Assembly (NCBI GenBank): GCA_025059535.1
Contig: JANXCX010000002.1
Coordinates: 1 to 64,000 of the forward strand
Direction: 5' to 3'
Source: Bacteroidia bacterium
Lineage (GTDB): Bacteria; Bacteroidota; Bacteroidia; SpSt-205
Length of the DNA: 64,000 nt
Each line of letters begins with the position of its first letter. Within the stretch, counting starts at the first letter, position 1. The translations under genes were made by a program, and so were the position numbers. This document shows positions 33,452-42,374 of this stretch, in pieces. Under the pieces are notes generated by a model. It did no database searches. It was not told where the DNA came from and was given only the letters and a program-made list of their open reading frames with translations.

Positions 33452-36276
33452 GCTAGGGTAGGCGGGCAAACGCACACAAGGTTTCGGTCGCCATATACGT
33501 GGTCCACGCGGGCCACCGCAGGCCAGAACTTATACTCCCTAAGCCAAGGCGCAGGAAAAGCCGCCTGCTCGCGCGAGTAGGGTCGGTCCCACGCCGAAGC
33601 CAAAACAGCCTGCTGCGTATGGGGCGCCCGCCGCAAGGGACTCTCTTCTATAGAAAGCTCGCCGCTTTCCACCTGCGCTATCTCAGCCCGAATCTGAAGC
33701 AGGGCTTGAATAAACCGCTCCAACTCCGCCTCGTCCTCACTTTCCGTCGGTTCTATCATGAGCGTACCTGGCACGGGGAAGGAAATCGTAGGCGCATGAA
33801 AGCCATAATCCATAAGGCGCTTGGCTATATCCTCCACCTCTACGCCAAACTTTTTGAAGGGGCGCAGGTCTAGAATGAATTCGTGGGCTACGAAGCCGCC
33901 TTCCCCCGTGTAGAGGATAGGGTAGGCTTCGGCTAAGCGGGTCTTTAGGTAGTTGGCATTTAGCAGGGCTACCTGGGTGGCGTAGCGCAATCCTTCCCCG
34001 CCCATCAGACGAATGTAGGCATAGGAAATCCAGAGGATAAGGGCGCTCCCGAAGGGTGCGGCGGCTACCGGCCCAATCCCCTCAGGATTAGAGGAGGGCA
34101 GGCAAGGGTGATTAGGCAGATAGGGGGCTAAGTGCGCCGCTACGGCTATCGGCCCCATGCCTGGACCGCCGCCACCATGCGGTATCGCAAAAGTTTTGTG
34201 AAGGTTCAAATGGCACACATCAGCTCCGATTTCGGCTGGGCTGGTAAGGCCTACCTGGGCGTTGAGGTTAGCTCCATCCATATATACCTGTCCCCCGGCC
34301 GCGTGCACGCGCGCGCAAATCTCCCGAACTTTTCGCTCATATATGCCATGCGTAGAGGGGTAGGTAATCATGATAGCGGCTAGGCGAGGCCCATACTGGG
34401 CTAGGTGATTTTCCAAATCCGCTATATCCACGTCGCCTTTGGCATTGGTTTTGACCACAACTACCTTGAAGCCGGCGAGGACGGCACTGGCGGGATTAGT
34501 GCCGTGGGCAGAGGCAGGCACGAGCACAATATCCCGATGGCCTTCGCCGCGGGCTTCATGGTAGCGCCGAATAACTAAGAGGCCCGTGTATTCTCCCTGG
34601 GCGCCTGAGTTAGGCTGGAAGCTGACCCGCGCAAAGCCCGTAATCTCGCACAGATACGCCTCCAGACGCCTAAGCATTTCCTGGTAGCCCTGCGCTTGCT
34701 CGAGGGGTACAAAAGGATGGAGGCTATTTAGGGCGCGCCAGCTGAGGGGCACAAGGGTAACGGCTGGATTGAGCTTCATCGTACAGGAGCCTAAGGGAAT
34801 CATGGAATGCACGAGGGAAAGGTCTCGGCTAGCCAGCCGGTGGAGGTAGCGGGTGAGGCGGTGCTCACTCTGATAATTATGGAAGGCTGGATGAGTGAGG
34901 AAAGCGGTTTGTCGTAGAAGGTTGGGGGGAAGGGCTGGCGGCGCTTCCGCAGGAAGCTCCACGGAAGTTCCTAAGGCTTCCCCGAAAAGCTGGGCTAAGT
35001 CGGCCAAGTCTTTTGCCTGCACCGTTTCATCCAAGCTAAGCCCCACGCTGCCATCGTCATAGTAGCGCAGGTTGATGCGATAGCTCTGGGAGAGGTTCTT
35101 AAGCCGAACTCCTACAGGACCAGGAATAGCGAAGCGAAGGGTGTCAAAGAAATGCGCATAGGCGGGTTCTAGGCCTTTAGCTCGTAGGCCGGCAGCGAGC
35201 CTGCAGGTAAAATCGTGGATGCGCTGAGCTAAGGCCCGCAGCCCTTCTGGCCCATGATACATGGCGTAAAGCGTGGCTAAATGCGCCAAAAGTACCTGAG
35301 CCGTGCAGATATTGCTGGTGGCTTTCTCGCGCCGAATATGCTGCTCGCGCGTTTGGAGGGCTAGGCGGTAGGCGGGTCGGCCTTCGGCATCCACGGTAAG
35401 GCCTACAATACGTCCAGGCATGAGGCGTTTGTAGGCCTCTTGGGCCGCAAAGAAAGCCGCATGGGGTCCGCCATACCCCAGGGGCACGCCAAAGCGCTGA
35501 CTAGAACCAAAAGCTACATCAGCCCCTAGCTTGCCCGGCGCCTCTATCAGCGTAAGGGCGAGGAGGTCGGTGGCTAACCCTACTTGGACACCTTTAGCCT
35601 TAGCCTCCTGGATAAGCTCGCCTATGTATGGGCGAATCCAACCATCTGTAGTAGGATAGGCCAGCAAAGCCCCAAAAAACTCCGACCATTCGGCCTCCTC
35701 GGGCTTACCTATGATGTAGGGTAGGCGAAGTGCCTCTGCGCGCGTCTGAGCTACACCTAGAACCTGTGGATGCAGCCCACTGTCTAAGAAAAGTTTTTTA
35801 GCTCTTGCCTGAGTGAAGTTATAGAACATGAAGATGGCTTCGGCGGCCGCTGTAGCTTCGTCTAGCAGGGAGGCATTAGCTATAGGCAGGCCTGTTAGGT
35901 CGCTCACCATGGTCTGGAAAAGCATAAGTAGCTCCAGGCGGCCTTGGGCGATCTCCGGCTGGTAGGGCGTATAGGCGGTGTACCAGGCCGGATTTTCCAA
36001 AACAAGCCGCTGAATCACGGGAGGGGTGTGGGTGCCGTAATAGCCCATTCCAATGTAGGTGCGCCAGAGCTGATTTTGGGCCGCTAAGGCTTCTATTTCT
36101 GTGAGGATTTCGGCCTCGGAGGCGGCTGGCGGCAGGTTCAGCGGAGTTTTGCGCCGAATCTCAGGGGGTACTATGCGTTCGGTAAGGTCCTCTAGATCTT
36201 TTACGCCGACTGCGTGGCAAAGGCGCTGAATCTCTTCGGGGCTGTGGGGTACGTGGCGCTGGACGAAAGGTCGCAT
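33421..36276 (-). CDS. gcvP: Glycine dehydrogenase (decarboxylating), P-protein
   Basis: 951-aa single-chain P-protein of the glycine cleavage system, with both halves fused. Catalyses PLP-dependent glycine decarboxylation onto the H-protein lipoyl arm. NLHKTFAIPHGGGGPGMGPI contains the PLP lysine and glycine-rich loop; the N-terminal half shows YQPEIAQGRLELLMLFQTMV and the other conserved GcvP blocks. gcvT and gcvH are not in the window. Its TAGCTTTG box overlaps the end of sufS and lies 4 nt from the ATG. Confidence 0.96.
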   Translation of the reverse strand: MRPFVQRHVPHSPEEIQRLCHAVGVKDLEDLTERIVPPEIRRKTPLNLPPAASEAEILTEIEALAAQNQLWRTYIGMGYYGTHTPPVIQRLVLENPAWYTAYTPYQPEIAQGRLELLMLFQTMVSDLTGLPIANASLLDEATAAAEAIFMFYNFTQARAKKLFLDSGLHPQVLGVAQTRAEALRLPYIIGKPEEAEWSEFFGALLAYPTTDGWIRPYIGELIQEAKAKGVQVGLATDLLALTLIEAPGKLGADVAFGSSQRFGVPLGYGGPHAAFFAAQEAYKRLMPGRIVGLTVDAEGRPAYRLALQTREQHIRREKATSNICTAQVLLAHLATLYAMYHGPEGLRALAQRIHDFTCRLAAGLRAKGLEPAYAHFFDTLRFAIPGPVGVRLKNLSQSYRINLRYYDDGSVGLSLDETVQAKDLADLAQLFGEALGTSVELPAEAPPALPPNLLRQTAFLTHPAFHNYQSEHRLTRYLHRLASRDLSLVHSMIPLGSCTMKLNPAVTLVPLSWRALNSLHPFVPLEQAQGYQEMLRRLEAYLCEITGFARVSFQPNSGAQGEYTGLLVIRRYHEARGEGHRDIVLVPASAHGTNPASAVLAGFKVVVVKTNAKGDVDIADLENHLAQYGPRLAAIMITYPSTHGIYERKVREICARVHAAGGQVYMDGANLNAQVGLTSPAEIGADVCHLNLHKTFAIPHGGGGPGMGPIAVAAHLAPYLPNHPCLPSSNPEGIGPVAAAPFGSALILWISYAYIRLMGGEGLRYATQVALLNANYLKTRLAEAYPILYTGEGGFVAHEFILDLRPFKKFGVEVEDIAKRLMDYGFHAPTISFPVPGTLMIEPTESEDEAELERFIQALLQIRAEIAQVESGELSIEESPLRRAPHTQQAVLASAWDRPYSREQAAFPAPWLREYKFWPAVARVDHVYGDRNLVCVCPPTLAYMEAAPSAR

Positions 36277-36280
36277 ACCG

Positions 36281-36288
36281 CAAAGCTA
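36281..36288 (-). promoter_or_regulatory. -7 box of gcvP (N4), overlapping the sufS stop
   Basis: TAGCTTTG on the minus strand, then CGGT, then the gcvP ATG. The sufS stop codon TAG forms the first three bases of the box. Confidence 0.6.
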
Positions 36289-37530
36289 ATAGGCGGGGGC
36301 AAAGAAAGCGGAAGCCCGCTGTAGGGTATGCACGAGGCGGTCTATTTCCTCAGGCAGGTTGTAAAACGCCAGAGAGGCCCGCACGGTGGCTGGTACCCCT
36401 AAGGCCTCCATAAGAGGCTGCGCGCAGTGGTGGCCTACGCGCACCGCTATACCGGCACTATCCAGCAGGGTGCCTATGTCGTGCGCGTGGATATCGGCGA
36501 TATTGAAGGACCAAATCGCCCCTTTAGGCCTAGCCGTGCCGTAGAGCTGAAGCCCCTCTACCGAATGCAGACAGGCCTCTGCGTACTCGGTCAGATACGC
36601 CTCATAGGTCTGGATAAAATCCCACCCCACGCGCCGCCCTAGATAGCGTATGGCTTCCGCTAAGGCAATAGCTTCCACAATCGGTGGCGTGCCCGCCTCA
36701 AACTTAGCTGGCGGTGGCGCAAATACGCTAGCTTCCCAAGTTACCTGCCGAATCATATCTCCACCCCCTTGGTAAGGTGGGAGCTTTTCCCCCCACGGGG
36801 CACGCATATATACTACACCGATTCCTGTCGGCCCATAGAGCTTGTGGCCCGAAAAAACCAGAAAGTCTATGTCCCATTTTTGTACGTCTATCGGGTGATG
36901 GACTACAGCCTGGCAAGCATCTACGAGGATAGGGATACCCTGCTGGCGGGCCAGGCGGGCTACTTCGGCGACCGGCATTTCCGTGCCTAGCACATTTGAC
37001 ATAGCTGTAATCGCAATAAGACGCGTTTTGGCCGAAAGGGCCGAGCGGAGCTGATTTAGATCTAATCCGCCTTCTGGTGTAAGGGGTACGGGTCGCAGGC
37101 GAATAGGTACTTCTTGTGCCACTAAGTGCCATGGCACGATATTGGCGTGGTGCTCGGCTTGGGTAACTACCACTTCGTCGCCAGGCTGGAAGAGAATACG
37201 CCGCAGGCCCTGAGCAATCAGGTTGATACCTTCGGTAGCCCCGCGCACGAAGACAATCTCAGCCTCTGAGGCTGCACCTATAAATTCCGCTACAGTTACG
37301 CGAGCTTCTTCATAAAGGCGTGTGGTATCTTGACTCATCCAGTGAATGCCCCGATGAATATTGGCATAGCAGGTAGAGAAAATGCGCCCAAACGTATCTA
37401 TGACGACCTTGGGTTTCTGAGCACTGGCGGCGTTATCCAGATAAACTAAGGTATGACCCGAGGGATGTCGCTGGCTTAGGAGGGGAAAGTCCGCCCGTAG
37501 CCGCCGAGCTTCGCGGATAAGCTCCTGCAT
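36286..37530 (-). CDS. sufS: Cysteine desulfurase SufS (class II)
   Basis: 414 aa. Removes sulfur from cysteine for Fe-S cluster assembly. VYLDNAASAQKP opens the fold, TQAEHHANIVPW and SGHKLYGPTGIG (PLP lysine) mark the active site, and RVGHHCAQPLM carries the catalytic cysteine in the SufS-type context. The ORF-track start at 37695 adds 55 residues without protein-like character; the ATG at 37530, 12 nt after a TATTTTTG box, gives the normal N-terminus and length. No sufBCD or sufE is adjacent; a ferredoxin gene diverges from it. Confidence 0.93.
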   Translation of the reverse strand: MQELIREARRLRADFPLLSQRHPSGHTLVYLDNAASAQKPKVVIDTFGRIFSTCYANIHRGIHWMSQDTTRLYEEARVTVAEFIGAASEAEIVFVRGATEGINLIAQGLRRILFQPGDEVVVTQAEHHANIVPWHLVAQEVPIRLRPVPLTPEGGLDLNQLRSALSAKTRLIAITAMSNVLGTEMPVAEVARLARQQGIPILVDACQAVVHHPIDVQKWDIDFLVFSGHKLYGPTGIGVVYMRAPWGEKLPPYQGGGDMIRQVTWEASVFAPPPAKFEAGTPPIVEAIALAEAIRYLGRRVGWDFIQTYEAYLTEYAEACLHSVEGLQLYGTARPKGAIWSFNIADIHAHDIGTLLDSAGIAVRVGHHCAQPLMEALGVPATVRASLAFYNLPEEIDRLVHTLQRASAFFAPAY

Positions 37531-37542
37531 AGAAGGACAAAA

Positions 37543-37550
37543 CAAAAATA
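37543..37550 (-). promoter_or_regulatory. -7 box of sufS
   Basis: TATTTTTG on the minus strand, 12 nt before the sufS ATG. Exact consensus. Confidence 0.55.
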
Positions 37551-37794
37551 AAACCAGTCTAAATAACCTTTCCCTTGGGCGGTGGGTTAGAGCGGCAAAG
37601 TCTGCTAGGGGTGGAAGGGGGCAGAGAGATTCGGCACTTCTCAAGCAAGAGGGCCTAGCGGCAGCGGAGAAGGGCCCTCGAGGAAAACTGCCCAATTAGA
37701 CCTCGCCCTCCTCGAGCGGCTGGGGGGTGAGACTAAGTTCCTCAAATCGGCCGCAGACCGCTTTCTGAGAAAGAGAAATGGGGGGGGTTATGTT

Positions 37795-37802
37795 TATATT
37801 TG
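37795..37802 (+). promoter_or_regulatory. -7 box of the ferredoxin gene (N8)
   Basis: TATATTTG, 8 nt before the preferred ferredoxin ATG. It lies inside the ORF-track N-terminal extension and therefore argues against that start. Confidence 0.58.
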
Positions 37803-37810
37803 TCGAACTT

Positions 37811-38212
37811 ATGGCAATTCACATCACGGACGATTGCATCAACTGCGGGGCTTGTGAGCCCGAGTGTCCAAATAATGCGATTTACGAAGGGGGGGTTCAG
37901 TGGCGCTATCGGGACGGGACGGGGCTAACAGGGGTTATCCCTCTGCCTAATGGGTTGGTATTAGATGCCGATGCACCGCACCCACCTATTTCTACGGAGT
38001 ATTACTACATTGTGCCCAGTAAATGTACGGAGTGCATGGGCTTCCATGAGGAGCCGCAGTGTGCCGCAGTTTGTCCTGTAGATTGCTGTCTGCCCGACCC
38101 AGACCATCGCGAGACGCCCGAGCAGCTTTTGGCTAAAAAAGCCTTCCTGCATGATGGGGCAGCTCCGCCCGCCGATATTCAGGTGTATTTGGAGGACTTA
38201 GAGCGGATTTAG
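37811..38212 (+). CDS. 2[4Fe-4S] dicluster ferredoxin
   Basis: 133-aa electron carrier. The first cluster motif [12 protein letters not shown] is canonical CxxCxxCxxxCP. The second is [18 protein letters not shown], with the longer spacer of the Allochromatium-type ferredoxins (YfhL-like). A 40-residue insertion separates the two. The ORF-track start adds 11 residues upstream of the promoter box and is rejected. Followed after 1 nt by an ABC ATPase gene with GTG start. Partner enzymes are not evident. Confidence 0.9.
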   Translation: MAIHITDDCINCGACEPECPNNAIYEGGVQWRYRDGTGLTGVIPLPNGLVLDADAPHPPISTEYYYIVPSKCTECMGFHEEPQCAAVCPVDCCLPDPDHRETPEQLLAKKAFLHDGAAPPADIQVYLEDLERI

Positions 38213-38213
38213 G

Positions 38214-38921
38214 GTGGCCCTTATTCGTTTAGAGCGGGTAAGTAAATTCTACCCCCTGGGCGATAGAGGCGTATGGGCCCTGCGGGAAGTCTCCTTTACT
38301 ATAGAAACTGGGGAACTGGTGGCTATTATAGGGCCCTCGGGTTCAGGGAAGAGTACGCTCATGCATATTTTGGGCTGTCTGGACAGGCCCACGGAAGGGC
38401 GCTATTACCTACAGGGACGAGAGGTTACGGGCCTTTCCGAAGCCGAGCTGGCGCGCGTGCGTAACCGGCTAATCGGGTTTGTATTCCAGAGCTTTCATTT
38501 GCTGCCGCGCTATACGGCTTTAGAGAATGTGGCCCTGCCGCTGGTCTATGCCGGTGTAGGGCGGCGGGAGCGCCTCAGACGGGCTAAGGCCATGCTGGAG
38601 GCGGTGGGGCTTGGTGAGCGGCTTCACCACCGCCCAAACGAGCTTTCAGGAGGCCAGCGCCAGCGCGTGGCTATCGCCCGCGCCCTCGTAAATAATCCCG
38701 CTCTTCTTTTAGCCGACGAACCCACCGGGAATCTAGACTCAGCTACCAGCGAGGAAATCCTCCAGCTTTTTTTACACCTTCATGGACAGGGGCATACCGT
38801 AGTAATCGTTACGCATGAGCCGACTATTGCGCAGCGCATGCATCGCCAGCTTGTGCTGCGCGATGGCCAAATTGTAGCAGACCAGAAGACCCTCGCCGCT
38901 GCGCCTGTCTATGGAAAATAG
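38214..38921 (+). CDS. ABC transporter ATPase, LolD/MacB type
   Basis: 235 aa. Walker [11 protein letters not shown]-loop [17 protein letters not shown], signature [15 protein letters not shown], Walker [14 protein letters not shown] and the switch His in IVTHEP. The length and [10 protein letters not shown] block are typical of the LolD/MacB/FtsE group that works with mechanotransmission permeases. No permease is adjacent; one of the right family lies at 22.3-23.6 kb. Start is GTG just after the ferredoxin stop; the end overlaps the MATE gene by 11 bp. Confidence 0.9.
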   Translation: MALIRLERVSKFYPLGDRGVWALREVSFTIETGELVAIIGPSGSGKSTLMHILGCLDRPTEGRYYLQGREVTGLSEAELARVRNRLIGFVFQSFHLLPRYTALENVALPLVYAGVGRRERLRRAKAMLEAVGLGERLHHRPNELSGGQRQRVAIARALVNNPALLLADEPTGNLDSATSEEILQLFLHLHGQGHTVVIVTHEPTIAQRMHRQLVLRDGQIVADQKTLAAAPVYGK

Positions 38922-40251
38922 CTATAAGGCTATTTGGCGGCTAGCGCTACCTATCATGGGCGCTAGCCTAGCCCAAAATGCCGTATCCCTAATAGACACC
39001 CTATTTTTAGGGCTTTTAGGCCGTGTTCCTTTAGCGGCAGGTGGGATTGGGGTGGTAATTTTTCTAACTATTGGCTTTGTTGGGCTTGGGATAGGGACGG
39101 GGGTGCAGGTGCTAGCAGCCCAGCTCTTAGGCGCAGGGCAAGCGGTGAGCCTAGGCACCCTTCTACGCCAAGCCCTCTGGATGAGCGGCGCGGTCGGCCT
39201 AGGGCTTACCTTCCTCGTGTGGCAGGGGAGCCCTGTCCTTCTGCCCCTTCTTCTCAGCCACGAGGCTACCTTGACCACTACTACCCTTTTTCTGCAGGGG
39301 CGCAGCTTAGAGCTTCTCCCCCTTATGCTCTTCGGGGCCCTGCGCGGCTACTACAGCGGTACGGGCCAGACCCCCTATATCTTCCAAGCCAATCTCCTAC
39401 TCGCCCTTACGAATCTGGCCTTAAATGCCCTTTTCGTGCTGGGCCTAGGTTGGGGGCTGTATGGCGTGATTTTAGGCTCAGTGCTGGCCCAGTATGTGGC
39501 TACGATCTATCTCTTTGTGTGTCTGCCTTATCAACGGTATCCGCTGCGTCAGTCAGCTGCAGGGCGTTGGCTGAGGCCTCTCTTACGCTATGCTGGCCCT
39601 GCGGTGCTTCAAAACCTCGTAGGGATGACGGGTTGGGTAGTGTTTTTCCTTCTTATAGAGCGGCGAGGACCTGTGGCCCTGGCTTCGGCTAACATAGTGC
39701 GCAGCATTTACAGCTTTGTGATGCTTCCAGCTTGGGCGTTTTCCACGGCAGTAGGTACGCTTGTGGGCTACTTCTGGGGTGCAAGGCAGCCAGCGGCGCT
39801 GAGGCAGACTTTCCAGCGCGCCTGGCGCCTTACCCAGGGTATAAATACGCTGCTGGCGCTTGGGCTTGCCGGAAGTGCGCCAACCCTAACCAGCTTCTTC
39901 ACGACAGATGCTTATATCCGCCAAGAAGCGGCTCAGGGCTTATATATGATTGCTATCTCTATCTTTCTCATGCCTACCTCGGCCCTGCTGCTCTCAGCGG
40001 TGGTAGCGATGGGACTAGTGGTAGCGGCCTTCGTGGTGGAGGTAGCTATCATTCTGGTTTATGTGGGGTATGCGGTATGGCTTAATTCAGCTGGGGCGAG
40101 CCTTACTTGGCTTTGGTCGGCGGAGTGGGTGTATTGGGTGCCTTCGGCGATTGTACTGGGCTGGCTAGCTCTGAGGCGCCTATACCACCTTAGGCAAAAT
40201 CTGTTAGCTTCGCCGCATGCGGCGGGTACCACCGTGGCCGGCGTGGCTTAA
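38911..40251 (+). CDS. MATE-family efflux transporter
   Basis: 446 aa with about 12 hydrophobic segments. The N-terminal AIWRLALPIMGASLAQNAV and LIDTLFLGLLG blocks and the second-half GYFWGARQPAALRQTFQRAW resemble the two MATE half-repeats (NorM/DinF type). Exports cationic compounds by Na+ or H+ antiport in known members; the substrate cannot be inferred. Overlaps both neighbours, so it is part of the same transcript as the ATPase; the sirtuin start lies within its 3' end. Confidence 0.88.
   Translation: MENSYKAIWRLALPIMGASLAQNAVSLIDTLFLGLLGRVPLAAGGIGVVIFLTIGFVGLGIGTGVQVLAAQLLGAGQAVSLGTLLRQALWMSGAVGLGLTFLVWQGSPVLLPLLLSHEATLTTTTLFLQGRSLELLPLMLFGALRGYYSGTGQTPYIFQANLLLALTNLALNALFVLGLGWGLYGVILGSVLAQYVATIYLFVCLPYQRYPLRQSAAGRWLRPLLRYAGPAVLQNLVGMTGWVVFFLLIERRGPVALASANIVRSIYSFVMLPAWAFSTAVGTLVGYFWGARQPAALRQTFQRAWRLTQGINTLLALGLAGSAPTLTSFFTTDAYIRQEAAQGLYMIAISIFLMPTSALLLSAVVAMGLVVAAFVVEVAIILVYVGYAVWLNSAGASLTWLWSAEWVYWVPSAIVLGWLALRRLYHLRQNLLASPHAAGTTVAGVA
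40205..40212 (+). promoter_or_regulatory. -7 box variant of the sirtuin gene (TAGCTTCG, N4)
   Basis: TAGCTTCG, then CCGC, then the ATG. It lies inside the MATE coding sequence. Same TTCG variant as bioA. Confidence 0.45.
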
Positions 40252-40945
40252 GTCGCCACCTACGCCGCCCCCAGGTAAACTGCTCGTTGCCCTTACGGGA
40301 GCCGGTATATCGGCTGAAAGCGGCCTTTCCACCTTTCGGGACAGCGGCGGCCTCTGGGAAAAGTACTCCATCTACGAAGTAGCTACCCCAGAGGCCTGGC
40401 TGCGCAACCCCGAGCTCGTGCTGCGCTTCTACAACGAGCGCCGCAGCCAGCTGGCTCAAGTACAGCCTAACCGCGCGCACTATATTCTCAAAGAGCTGGA
40501 GGAACACTTCACCGTCATCATAATCACGCAAAACGTGGATGACCTCCATGAGCGGGCCGGCTCCACTTATGTGCTCCACCTACATGGTCACCTCACGCGC
40601 GCCCGCAGTACAGGAGATGAAGAGCTGGTGTATGAAATTGGCTACAATTCTATCACCCTTCAGGATCGGTGTGAGCGGGGCTATCCGCTTCGGCCTGACG
40701 TGGTGTGGTTTGGGGAGGCGGTGCCAGCCTATCCAATAGCGGAGTCTTGGGCGCGGCGGGCCGATATCTTCGTGGTAGTAGGGAGCTCGCTCCAGGTATA
40801 TCCAGCGGCGGGACTGGTAGAAGAGGCATATAGGGCGCGCAAATTTCTTATAGATCCGCGCCCTACCCTCACCGAAGGGATAGAGGTGATTGCGGCGCCG
40901 GCTTCGGCTGGCCTAGAGCGACTTAAGGCTATTCTACTCGGGTGA
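40217..40945 (+). CDS. NAD-dependent deacylase, SIRT5/CobB-like, without zinc cysteines
   Basis: 242-aa sirtuin. LTGAGISAESGLSTFRD is the NAD-binding loop, TQNVDDLHERAG and LHGHL carry the catalytic His, and VVWFGEAVP with VVGSSLQVYPAAGL completes the fold. FYNERRSQL keeps the Tyr and Arg that recognise succinyl-lysine in SIRT5 and CobB. The CxxC pairs of the zinc module are absent: the segment between LHGHL and RPDVVWF has a single Cys. Such zinc-less sirtuins are, from memory, usual in Bacteroidota. Start overlaps the MATE gene by 35 bp. Confidence 0.88.
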   Translation: MRRVPPWPAWLKSPPTPPPGKLLVALTGAGISAESGLSTFRDSGGLWEKYSIYEVATPEAWLRNPELVLRFYNERRSQLAQVQPNRAHYILKELEEHFTVIIITQNVDDLHERAGSTYVLHLHGHLTRARSTGDEELVYEIGYNSITLQDRCERGYPLRPDVVWFGEAVPAYPIAESWARRADIFVVVGSSLQVYPAAGLVEEAYRARKFLIDPRPTLTEGIEVIAAPASAGLERLKAILLG

Positions 40946-42327
40946 GGCGGCTTCTGTGGGCGGTAGGGCTGAGCGGCTGTGCCTCCGTCCAGGCGCCTAC
41001 GGGTGGTCCGCCAGACCTTCAGCCCCCCCACCTGCGTCGCATACAGGTTCGCCAGAAAGGCTCTACCCTCTACCTTACTTTGGTATGGGATGAATACCTC
41101 TCGCTGAGCTCTACCCTCACACCGACCGGCGTCTGGACTAATCCCTCCTTTCCCATGACGACTAAGCTGCGAGGCAAAAAGGTTCTTGTGCGCTTAGACA
41201 GCCTCGCGCCAGGCAGCTGTGTGGCGGTGTGGGCCGGCCAAGGGATTAAGGACTTTACCGAAAACAATCCTATTCCGCCTCAGCTTGTCTGGAAAAGCTG
41301 TATTGATACCTTAGATACCTTAGAGGTGCGCTTACCCCTTGCGGGGGCGGCTGAGGTTAAGGAGCCCATATGGGGGGAGGTGTATACGGAGACCTTGAGC
41401 TACCGCTTCATGGGATGGAAAGGCGCCCTCTACTGCCGTGGGCTTCCTCCGGGCACCTACAGCGGCTGGGCTTGGGTAGATATAGATGGAAGCGGAAATT
41501 GGAGCCTCCACGAACCCGTTTATCTGCCAGCTGTCCCTCTGAGTTGGCCTACCTCCGATACCCTTCGGCCGTGGCATGCCTATACCGTAGATACTGTGCC
41601 GCCTCGGCCGCCTTCCCTCTTAATTATCGCCCCCGAATCCTTGGGCCTCTTTTCGTTTGCGGAGCCCATCTATTTTCTTTCTCCTCAGCCTAGCCTGAGG
41701 GCCCTCCTTACGGAGCAGGCTTTGCTGGTGCGCTTGGGAGATTCCATAGAGGTAGCAGACTCGGCCGGTAATAGACAGAAATTTCCTCTACATCCGACTC
41801 CCTTAGATACGCCAGCGGCAAATCTGCGGCTCTTCTGGCCAGCGGCTCTGAATGCCGTTACGCCGTGGCTTGTGCTTCGGACAGTAGATTCTCTACCTCA
41901 ACGGGATACCTTCTGGACGGCCCAAATAGAGGGTAAGTGGTATATAGGCTATGCCCGCCTAGAGGGTCGGGAGATTTGTCTTAGTCCTCTGCCAGTAGAG
42001 GGGGAAGTGGAGTTTCGCTTTTGGGATACGGTGCGGGTGCGCCTGCCAGCGCGCAAGTATCCCCTTACGCTTCCCACCGATTCGGTTGGATGGGGCTGGC
42101 GCCTATATGGGCCAACCCTTTTAGGCGGGGCGCCCTATGTGGATGCGCCCTTTGGTGCGGTACTTTGGCTGCCTCCCGGGCGCTACCCTGCGCGCCGGCT
42201 TGAGTGCAAGCCGCCCTGCAGCCCAGTCGGACTGAAAAATGGCCGGCCTTTCTACCAAGGCGTAGGCGGAAGCCGACTAATACAGCTCAGTGTAGGCGAG
42301 GATAGCTCCAAGCCCGAAGGGCCCTAA
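40942..42327 (+). CDS. Ig-like-domain lipoprotein
   Basis: 461 aa, GTG start overlapping the sirtuin stop. A short signal MRRLLWAVGLSGC ends in a lipobox, and the mature N-terminus CASVQAPTGGPPDLQPPHL matches the Bacteroidota lipoproteins that carry an N-terminal SbsA-like Ig domain (PTGGxxDxxPP). The first 100 mature residues fit that domain (TLVWDEYLSLSST, IKDFTENNP); the rest is beta-rich and unassigned. Probably attached to the outer membrane. Function unknown. Confidence 0.8.
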   Translation: MRRLLWAVGLSGCASVQAPTGGPPDLQPPHLRRIQVRQKGSTLYLTLVWDEYLSLSSTLTPTGVWTNPSFPMTTKLRGKKVLVRLDSLAPGSCVAVWAGQGIKDFTENNPIPPQLVWKSCIDTLDTLEVRLPLAGAAEVKEPIWGEVYTETLSYRFMGWKGALYCRGLPPGTYSGWAWVDIDGSGNWSLHEPVYLPAVPLSWPTSDTLRPWHAYTVDTVPPRPPSLLIIAPESLGLFSFAEPIYFLSPQPSLRALLTEQALLVRLGDSIEVADSAGNRQKFPLHPTPLDTPAANLRLFWPAALNAVTPWLVLRTVDSLPQRDTFWTAQIEGKWYIGYARLEGREICLSPLPVEGEVEFRFWDTVRVRLPARKYPLTLPTDSVGWGWRLYGPTLLGGAPYVDAPFGAVLWLPPGRYPARRLECKPPCSPVGLKNGRPFYQGVGGSRLIQLSVGEDSSKPEGP

Positions 42328-42359
42328 GGGGGCTAGTTCCTCCGACCCTTTTCATTTTG

Positions 42360-42367
42360 TACTTTCG
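42360..42367 (+). promoter_or_regulatory. -7 box variant of leuS (TACTTTCG, N7)
   Basis: TACTTTCG, 7 nt before the leuS ATG; one mismatch to TAnnTTTG. The ORF-track TTG start overlaps this box and is therefore unlikely. Confidence 0.48.
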
Positions 42368-42374
42368 CAGAAGC

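Larger units (their letters stand above)
37531..37810. other. 280-bp divergent spacer between sufS and ferredoxin, with inverted repeats
   Basis: The longest non-coding stretch in the window. It holds the promoters of both flanking genes at its edges and about 230 bp of G-rich (plus strand) sequence between them. Inverted repeats: CTCGAGGA/TCCTCGAG (37677-37684 and 37709-37716), CTTCTC/GAGAAG (37637-37642 and 37667-37672), GCGGC/GCCGC (37716-37720 and 37750-37754). No credible ORF and no recognisable SRP RNA, tmRNA or RNase P core was seen. It could be an extended regulatory region for the two Fe-S genes or an unassigned structured RNA. Confidence 0.5.

Noticed and set aside
37531-37695. 55-codon N-terminal extension of sufS
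   Set aside because: It lies upstream of the TATTTTTG box and is not conserved-looking; SufS normally begins near the chosen ATG.
37560-37790. SRP RNA, tmRNA or RNase P RNA in the sufS-ferredoxin spacer
   Set aside because: None of the conserved cores (SRP tetraloop region, tmRNA ends, RNase P P4 sequences) could be found on either strand.
39219-39692. 157-aa ORF within the MATE gene
   Set aside because: Alternate-frame shadow of the MATE coding sequence with no recognisable domain.
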